Shown here piece by piece: positions 59,166-64,000 of a DNA stretch of 64,000 nt. Both the position numbers and the translations under genes were made by a program. The DNA comes from Rhodovastum atsumiense (GTDB lineage: Bacteria; Pseudomonadota; Alphaproteobacteria; Acetobacterales; Acetobacteraceae), in contig NZ_OW485601.1 in the NCBI RefSeq assembly GCF_937425535.1, forward strand, positions 4,633,501 to 4,697,500, given 5' to 3'. How positions within the stretch are numbered: position 1 is the stretch's first letter; each line of letters opens with the position of its first letter. The notes beneath the pieces are model-generated. The model did no database searches, was not told the origin of the DNA, and was given only the letters and a program-made list of their open reading frames with translations.

Positions 59166-59941
59166 GCGCGGGGGAGGGGGGGCTGCACGGCTCCCCCGGC
59201 CGGCTCGGGCTGGTCCACCGCCCGCATCCGGCGCTGCCGCGCCTGGGGGCGCAGGCCGGGCCGCTGCGGCTGCGTCCGCCGCCCGCCTGCGACTGGCATC
59301 GCGCCATTTCCCTGGATGGCGATGCACTGGGCAATGACCGGCTCGGCAATTGCGTGCCCTGCGCCGCGCTGCGCGCCATCCAGATCCGGCGTGGCGTGGT
59401 GGCGGGGGACCGGCGCCGCCCCACCGAGGCCGCGGCGCTGGCGCTGTACCGGGCCTGGGCCGGTTATGACGGCACCGCCGCGACCGACCTGGGCACCCCC
59501 AGTGACATGGCGGCGGCGCTGTGGGCGCGCGACGGCATTGCCTGGGGCGCGCAGTGGGAGGACGTGCCCGCCATCGCCTGGATCGATCCGGGGCGGCCGG
59601 AGCAACTGCGCGGTGCCGTTGCTTTCCTCGGGCCGGTGCAGCTTGACCTGGCCCTGCCGCGCAGCGCGGCAGGGGCGGCGCTGTGGGAGGTGGGCGAGGG
59701 GCCGGATGGCAGCCCGGGGAGCTGGGGCGCGCACCGCGTCTGCGTCGGACGCTACGACGCCGACCATTGCTGGTGCATCACCTGGGGTCGGGAGCAGCCC
59801 ATGAGCTGGAGCTTCCTTGCCCGCTACGGACTGAACTGCGAGGCGACGGTGTCGCGGTCCTGGCTGGACACGCTGGGGGTCTCGCCGCAGGGGCTCGACC
59901 TCGCGACGCTGGAGCGCGCGTCCAGGGCGCTGGCGGCCTGA
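59162..59941 (+). CDS. Papain-like fold cysteine peptidase candidate (phage-linked)
   Basis: 259 residues from GTG 59162, which overlaps the preceding stop as GTGA; no suitable ATG lies nearby. LGNCVPCAALRAIQ (C64, C67) at the start of a helix, GAHRVCVGRYD (H191) and CWCITWGREQPMSWSFLARY resemble the Cys-His-(N/W) layout of C1-type peptidases. Which Cys is catalytic is unclear. It may modify the host envelope or a phage protein. Confidence 0.55.
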   Translation: MSAGEGGLHGSPGRLGLVHRPHPALPRLGAQAGPLRLRPPPACDWHRAISLDGDALGNDRLGNCVPCAALRAIQIRRGVVAGDRRRPTEAAALALYRAWAGYDGTAATDLGTPSDMAAALWARDGIAWGAQWEDVPAIAWIDPGRPEQLRGAVAFLGPVQLDLALPRSAAGAALWEVGEGPDGSPGSWGAHRVCVGRYDADHCWCITWGREQPMSWSFLARYGLNCEATVSRSWLDTLGVSPQGLDLATLERASRALAA

Positions 59942-59958
59942 TCGGGGAGTGTGACGGC

Positions 59959-60402
59959 ATGGCCCCCCTGCCGATGATGATGACCCTGCTGATGACCGTG
60001 GCGCTGGGTCCGGCCCTGGCGGGCTGCGCGGCGCGGCAGGCGCGCGAGGCGCGGGACTGGGCGGCCGGGCGGTCCCTCGCCGAGCTGGAATCCTGCATGG
60101 GCGTGCCCGACCGGACCGACCGGCAGCCGGACGGGGTGGTGATCGCGCAATGGGATCGCGCCGAGGCGGCGAGTTCCATGACCCTGCCGCTGCTCGACCT
60201 GGCGTTGCTGCCGGTCACGCTGCCGGTCACGCTCGCCGGGGCGGGCTCGGTCTCGGTGGGGGCGGTGGCGTCGTGCCGGGTGATCGCCACGGTGCGGGGG
60301 GGGCGGGTGGACGGGCTGCGCTATGCCGGCGACAGCGATGGCGTCGGCGGCCGCGACGCCGCCTGCGCCCCGCTGGTGCGCGGCTGCGTGCGCGGACCCT
60401 AG
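59959..60402 (+). CDS. Small lipoprotein at the end of the prophage region
   Basis: 147 residues. The leader LLMTVALGPALAGC carries a lipobox. The mature part has LAELESCMGVPDRTDRQPDG, like the BamE/SmpA-type motif, then a hydrophobic stretch (LLDLALLPVTLPVTLAG) and a Gly-rich end. It may be a moron or part of lysis (outer-membrane spanin-like); evidence is limited. It converges with the acyltransferase gene. Confidence 0.6.
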   Translation: MAPLPMMMTLLMTVALGPALAGCAARQAREARDWAAGRSLAELESCMGVPDRTDRQPDGVVIAQWDRAEAASSMTLPLLDLALLPVTLPVTLAGAGSVSVGAVASCRVIATVRGGRVDGLRYAGDSDGVGGRDAACAPLVRGCVRGP

Positions 60403-60423
60403 CCGGCCCGGCCCCTGCCCCGC

Positions 60424-61560
60424 TCAGGAAGCCGGTGCCGGCCGCAGCGCCGGCTTGCGTTCGTTGATGCGCCCGCGCAGGGCCTTCAGCACCCGGAAGA
60501 AGACATAGGGAATCCGGATCAGCCGGCCGCGGGCGGAAGGGAAGACGAACAGCGTCCGGTACTGCTCTTCGTGCGTGGCCCAGCGGGATTTGTAGTGGCC
60601 GAAGGCCGGCCGCATGTCGAGGTCGCGACCATTGGCATGGGCCCAGTGCGCCAGGAATTCCAGCAGCAGGGTGCCCACCGAATAGCGGGCGAAGGCCTCG
60701 TCATAGGTCGTGACGAAGCCTTCGAGGCTGTGGCCCCCGATCAGGTTCAGCGACGCCGCGACCGGCATGCCGTCGACCTTGACGAAGGTGATGAAGGGGG
60801 TCGTGGCCAGGTCGAGCTGGCGCGACAGCGCGATGAAGAAGTCCCTGATCCGGTCGTCGAGCGGATAGCGGGTGTGGATGCCGCGATCCTCGGCCCATTC
60901 GCGCTTGGTGGTGAACAGCCAGGTCAGCATCGCCTCGGCGTCCCCGGGCGTGGTGCACCAGCCGATCTCGACCTGGCCTCTGGCTTCCAGCAGCCGGCGC
61001 CGGCGCCGCAGATTGCCGCGGTCGTTCGACGACAGGCTGGCCAGGAAATCCTCCCAGCGGGGGACGTCGCGCAGGCGGATGACATAGCCGGTGGCGGCGC
61101 CGAGCCCGCGCAGCAGCCACAGCAACAGCCGCGGCTGCGCCGCTTCCAGGCATTGCTGCAGCAGCGTGCCCTGCCGCACCTGGACCTGCAGCACCTCGGC
61201 GGGCAGGTGCGTCACGGCCTCGAGCATCCGCTCGATGACCGGCCGCCCCGCCGCTTCGTGCAGCAGCGGGCCACCGTACTCGTCGCCGGTGCCGCAGGTG
61301 AGCACACGGGCGATCCGCAGTGGACCCTTGCGGTGGATGGCAAGAGGCCAGAGAACCATCAATTGATGATCCTGGTACACCAACAGGACAGCTACGGTTC
61401 CACCGCCGGCGAAGACATGTTCTGCCGCCATCGCACAATATTGATAAGTCTGGGTGAAGGAATAATCCCCGGAATTATTAATGAGTATATCCCAGTCGTG
61501 GCGTATGGATCTGAAGGCGTCCAGGTTGTCCACCGTTCTGACCTGATACCGTAACTCCAC
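60424..61560 (-). CDS. GNAT/FemAB-like acyltransferase (BcsL/CelD-like)
   Basis: 378 residues. The pattern FTQTYQYCAMAAEHVF..., VLLVYQDHQLMVLWPLAIH, LSSNDRGNLRRRRRLLEARG, and GMPVAASLNLIGGHSLEGFVTTYDEAFARYSVGTLLL is typical of double-GNAT proteins in polysaccharide modification (Acetyltransf_6 type). No signal peptide. It transcribes towards the prophage end with a 420-bp upstream gap. Substrate unknown; surface-polysaccharide acylation is plausible. Confidence 0.78.
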   Translation of the reverse strand: MELRYQVRTVDNLDAFRSIRHDWDILINNSGDYSFTQTYQYCAMAAEHVFAGGGTVAVLLVYQDHQLMVLWPLAIHRKGPLRIARVLTCGTGDEYGGPLLHEAAGRPVIERMLEAVTHLPAEVLQVQVRQGTLLQQCLEAAQPRLLLWLLRGLGAATGYVIRLRDVPRWEDFLASLSSNDRGNLRRRRRLLEARGQVEIGWCTTPGDAEAMLTWLFTTKREWAEDRGIHTRYPLDDRIRDFFIALSRQLDLATTPFITFVKVDGMPVAASLNLIGGHSLEGFVTTYDEAFARYSVGTLLLEFLAHWAHANGRDLDMRPAFGHYKSRWATHEEQYRTLFVFPSARGRLIRIPYVFFRVLKALRGRINERKPALRPAPAS

Positions 61561-61981
61561 TGGAACCCTCCGTCACGGAAACGGGCTGGCGCTGCCTGGG
61601 GGCGTGGGCGAAACCGGGGCAGTCGCTTCGTAGTACGATGGAATATTTACGGCGCGTGGTGTTTTCGTAACAAACCCATTGAGGTGATGGCGATCACTTG
61701 TGCTGGTGTTGACGATTCCACTGCACGCTATAATTGAGAAACCGTTGCCAGGAGGCGATTTTCCAGCGCTGATTTGTAACTAAAGATAGATTTTTGTTCG
61801 ATTTGCTTGCGATTCGATGCCGATGTCATCGGGGGATAATCGCCTGTCGCGACAATCTGTGGCGTGGCCTTTTGCCGGCCTCGCGCGACCTTGCCCGCAG
61901 GCTGACCAGCCACGACGCATCATCGCTTCCGCCGCTGTGCCGGGCGTTGCATGAACGCGCCCGGGTTGCGCGGGACAGGCG
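61561..61981. other. Divergent intergenic region between acyltransferase and murI
   Basis: 421 bp with moderate AT content between 61640 and 61810. TATAAT (61729-61734) and TTGACG (61709-61714) occur, but the 14-bp spacer is too short for a standard promoter. No gene identified. Confidence 0.4.
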
Positions 61982-62857
61982 ATGATCGGCGTTTTCGATT
62001 CCGGACATGGCGGGCTGACGGTGCTGCGCGCGCTGGTGCGTGAGCTGCCCGACCGCGCGTTCGTCTATCTTGGCGACCACGCGCATGCGCCTTATGGCGA
62101 TCGGGCGCCCGATGACATCTACCAGCTCACGCTCGCCTCGCTGGAGCGGCTGTTCGCGCAGGGGTGCCGGCTGGTGGTGGTGGCCTGCAACACGGCCGCG
62201 GCCATCGGTTTGCGCCGGTTGCAGCAGACCTGGCTGCCGCGCGCCCATCCGGACCGCCGGGTGATCGGCGTGCTGGTGCCGATGGTCGAGGCCATCACCG
62301 GCATGCCGTGGCAGGCGACGGTGGAAGCCGGGCGGCACCGCGGCGAGCCCCGCACCATCGCCGTGTTCGCGACCCGGCACACGGTCGAGAGCGGTGCCTT
62401 CGTGCACGAGATCGGCAAGCGCGCGCCGGAGATCACGGTGGTGCAGCAGGCCTGTCCGGCGCTGGTGCCGCTGATCGAAGGGGCCGCCCCCGCCGAGGCG
62501 GTCCGCGCCGCGGTGCGCGGCTATGCGGCGGAGCTGATGCAGCGCCTGGGGGGCGTGGTGCCGGATGCCGCCCTGCTCGGCTGCACGCATTACCCGCTGG
62601 CACAGCCCTGTTTCACCGAGGCGCTGCCGGGTGTGGAAATCCTCTCCCAGCCGGACATCACCGCGCGCAGCCTGGCCGCTTATCTGCGGCGCCATCCCGA
62701 TCTTGATGCGATCGGGGCACGGCCGGTGCGCTTCTACACCACCGGTTCGGCCGAGCGGGTTTCGCTGATGGCCAGCCGTTTCTATGGCGAGACAGTGACC
62801 TTCCGCGGCCTGGCGCCGGTGCGCCCGGGGAACGCGCCATACCGGGCTGCTTCGTGA
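61982..62857 (+). CDS. murI: Glutamate racemase
   Basis: 291 residues; converts L- to D-glutamate for peptidoglycan. The N-terminus IGVFDSGHGGLTVLRAL, catalytic VVACNTAA (C69) and LGCTHYPL (C201) are complete. GDHAHAPYG replaces the usual GDTA.. with His at one position, a modest variant. ATG 61982 follows GGGACAGGCG. It stands alone, next to the prophage edge. Confidence 0.9.
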   Translation: MIGVFDSGHGGLTVLRALVRELPDRAFVYLGDHAHAPYGDRAPDDIYQLTLASLERLFAQGCRLVVVACNTAAAIGLRRLQQTWLPRAHPDRRVIGVLVPMVEAITGMPWQATVEAGRHRGEPRTIAVFATRHTVESGAFVHEIGKRAPEITVVQQACPALVPLIEGAAPAEAVRAAVRGYAAELMQRLGGVVPDAALLGCTHYPLAQPCFTEALPGVEILSQPDITARSLAAYLRRHPDLDAIGARPVRFYTTGSAERVSLMASRFYGETVTFRGLAPVRPGNAPYRAAS

Positions 62858-62929
62858 CCTGAGCTTTCCGTCCGATGCTGCCATGTGATTGGTGGGGATC
62901 AGGTGGCATTCGGAGCCGATGCGTCTTCA

Positions 62930-62959
62930 TTGACACTGTGTCTGAAAACACTGCATATT
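62930..62959 (+). promoter_or_regulatory. Candidate promoter for the PilZ membrane protein
   Basis: TTGACA (62930-62935) and CATATT (62954-62959) with an 18-bp spacer, in AT-rich DNA 65 nt before the ATG at 63024. The palindrome at 62980 would lie just downstream of the start site. Confidence 0.5.
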
Positions 62960-62979
62960 TACTACAGGAAAACAAAACA

Positions 62980-63000
62980 CATCAGCAATTATTGCTGATG
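62980..63000. promoter_or_regulatory. Perfect 21-bp palindromic operator
   Basis: CATCAGCAAT-T-ATTGCTGATG. The arms are perfect 10-mers around a single base. Location about 15-40 nt after the predicted transcription start fits repressor binding; as RNA it is a poor terminator (no loop). Confidence 0.55.
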
Positions 63001-63023
63001 CATTAGTTTTGAATTCGCAAATA

Positions 63024-63986
63024 ATGCCGAGCGAACGTCCCATGTTGCGCGTGCGCGGATTTTTCCTGGTGGCCATCGTCATGATGGGGGTTTGGGTACC
63101 CGCAGCGGTTTTTGCTGCCCCTCCGGGATCCCTGGATTATCTTGAATCCCTGGCCACTCGCGTGCGGGCGGCGGCACTGCTGGAAAGCGTCGCCCGCCAG
63201 ACGCTGACGCCCGATCCCGCCCAGGCGTCCGTGGGGGCCCGCGCCAGACTCGCGCAGGCGCGTCGCGACCTGCACGTCGCGGTGGCGGCGCTGACGGCCG
63301 CGATCAAGGCGGACCCGTCGCTGTCCGCGGGCGACATGCGGGGCCGGGATGCTCTGCGCGCCGGCGATGCCATCGCGGCGGCCGCTGGCGGGGAGCATGA
63401 TCCCCACGGGGAGCCGCAAGGCGCGCGGCCGGCGGCGGACTGGGACCAGGCGATCGGGACCCTGCTGGAGGCGACGGAGCAACTCCTCGCCGAGCTCAAG
63501 GCCGGGCGGCGGGTCCACTTCCAGGAGGGGGCAGGCAAGACACAGGCCGATGTGGGAGGCGGGCTGCCACGGTTCGATGTCGGCTTCTATCTGCGGGGTG
63601 GCGCCATCGGCGGGGCGGTCATGCTGGGGCTGGGATGGTTGATATGGCGGACGGCAAAGAGGCAGGAGCGCCCGACCCGCCATGGCAGGCGGTTTCCCTG
63701 CGGCGGGTCCGCCGAGATCCGCGACGAGGCCGGGCTGGTGCGGCACGGGCAGATGGTCAACGTCTCCTGTGGTGGGGCCGCGGTGCGGCTGCAGGCAGGG
63801 GCGGCGGGGGCACTGAGGAAGGACAGCCATGTGACGCTGCGCCTGGAGAACGGCCTGACCTTGCCGGGCCATGTGGTCGCCCATGCCGAGGGCCTGCTCC
63901 GGCTGGGCTTCGACCATATGGACGAAGAGACCCAGAAGTCGTTCTGGGATTTCCATGACCGCCAGCGCCTGGCCGTGGCCGACTGA
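63024..63986 (+). CDS. Membrane-anchored PilZ-domain protein
   Basis: 320 residues from ATG 63024 (TTG 63009 and ATG 63042 are alternatives). A signal peptide (FFLVAIVMMGVWVPAAVFA) leads to a helical periplasmic region of about 150 residues. One membrane segment (GAIGGAVMLGLGWLIW) follows, then a cytoplasmic PilZ domain with RHGRR (RxxxR) and NVSCGG (NxSxxG), both intact for c-di-GMP binding. It could pass c-di-GMP status to the envelope. The gene ends 14 nt before the window edge. Confidence 0.8.
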   Translation: MPSERPMLRVRGFFLVAIVMMGVWVPAAVFAAPPGSLDYLESLATRVRAAALLESVARQTLTPDPAQASVGARARLAQARRDLHVAVAALTAAIKADPSLSAGDMRGRDALRAGDAIAAAAGGEHDPHGEPQGARPAADWDQAIGTLLEATEQLLAELKAGRRVHFQEGAGKTQADVGGGLPRFDVGFYLRGGAIGGAVMLGLGWLIWRTAKRQERPTRHGRRFPCGGSAEIRDEAGLVRHGQMVNVSCGGAAVRLQAGAAGALRKDSHVTLRLENGLTLPGHVVAHAEGLLRLGFDHMDEETQKSFWDFHDRQRLAVAD

Positions 63987-64000
63987 TCACCCCCGTCACC

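Larger units (their letters stand above)
25321..60402. mobile_element. Contractile-tailed prophage structural region with host-type cargo; no integrase seen
   Basis: 35 kb of + strand packaging, head, tail, baseplate, fibre and lysis genes in phage order, with short spacings and many 4-nt overlaps. P2-like baseplate genes (D, V, W, J, I) and a sheath show a myovirus tail; the coat is of P22 type. Integrase, repressor, replication and head-protease genes are not found, and no att repeats were recognised. Minus-strand or unrelated genes interrupt it at 27.3, 41.7, 46.0 and 50.7 kb. The bounds given are the first and last associated genes, not proven junctions. Confidence 0.85.

Noticed and set aside
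57438-59327. 629-codon - strand frame over the fibre and lysis genes
   Set aside because: Antisense to overlapping phage genes with good starts; composition typical of a shadow frame.
25132-60423. Integrase, repressor, tRNA or att repeats at the prophage borders
   Set aside because: I looked at both ends and found none; no direct repeats long enough to propose att sites.
61709-61734. TTGACG and TATAAT upstream of murI as a promoter
   Set aside because: The spacer is 14 bp, below the usual 16-18 bp range, so I did not call it.

Overview
The window is about 70% GC and codes densely on both strands. Gene families and codon use suggest an alphaproteobacterium, most likely of the Acetobacteraceae/Rhodospirillales type: chemoreceptors with C-terminal PilZ domains, many Tat/Sec-dependent ABC binding proteins, an MR/MLE dehydratase linked to peptide-type ABC genes. 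This is inference; no rRNA, tRNA or other taxonomic marker was found.

Left flank (1-25.3 kb), ordinary chromosome with nutrient uptake and signalling. A gene fragment is followed by a nitroreductase-phnC-phnD-phnE operon, a small secreted protein, an iron-regulated-looking flavodoxin/DUF2023-like pair and two PilZ chemoreceptors around a glycine-zipper protein. Next is an operon with an AhpD-like peroxidase, an Asp/Glu-type racemase and a polyamine-type ABC importer whose two permeases are fused. A leaderless GH16-like protein follows. Last is a minus-strand peptide/opine-type ABC operon with an enolase-superfamily dehydratase, a decayed second binding-protein gene, and a divergent GntR/FCD regulator with a palindromic operator.

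Centre (25.3-60.4 kb), a contractile-tailed prophage structural region. It runs in the order terminase, portal, scaffold, P22-type coat, connectors, sheath, tube, frameshifted tail chaperone, tape measure, P2-like D/V/W/J/I baseplate genes, fibre, lysis. I see no integrase, repressor, replication gene or head protease, so it is an incomplete, remnant or domesticated element, or its early genes lie elsewhere. Non-phage genes sit between syntenic phage genes: an exported beta-propeller (27.3-28.5 kb), a fungal-lectin-like FG-GAP propeller (41.7-42.8 kb), a PAS chemoreceptor (46.0-48.2 kb) and a curli-type amyloid export operon with CsgF, CsgG and an amyloid-like subunit (50.7-53.7 kb). A leader-bearing pectate-lyase-fold tailspike is also present. 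The curli operon has its own candidate promoter and upstream inverted repeat.

The tail chaperone gene ends in a classical A_AAA_AAC slippery heptamer, with a nested stem-loop 8 nt downstream and an open -1 frame of 62 codons. This is strong sequence evidence for programmed -1 frameshifting.

Right flank (60.4-64 kb): a FemAB/BcsL-like acyltransferase, murI, and a membrane-anchored PilZ protein behind a promoter and a perfect 21-bp palindrome.

Three families of GC-rich intergenic hairpin repeats are scattered through host and prophage DNA. Families A (4 copies) and B (2 copies) show compensatory changes in their stems, and one A and one B copy lie in tandem inside the prophage. The most distinctive content is a phage tail operon carrying amyloid, lectin and chemoreceptor cargo, next to several PilZ (c-di-GMP) proteins.
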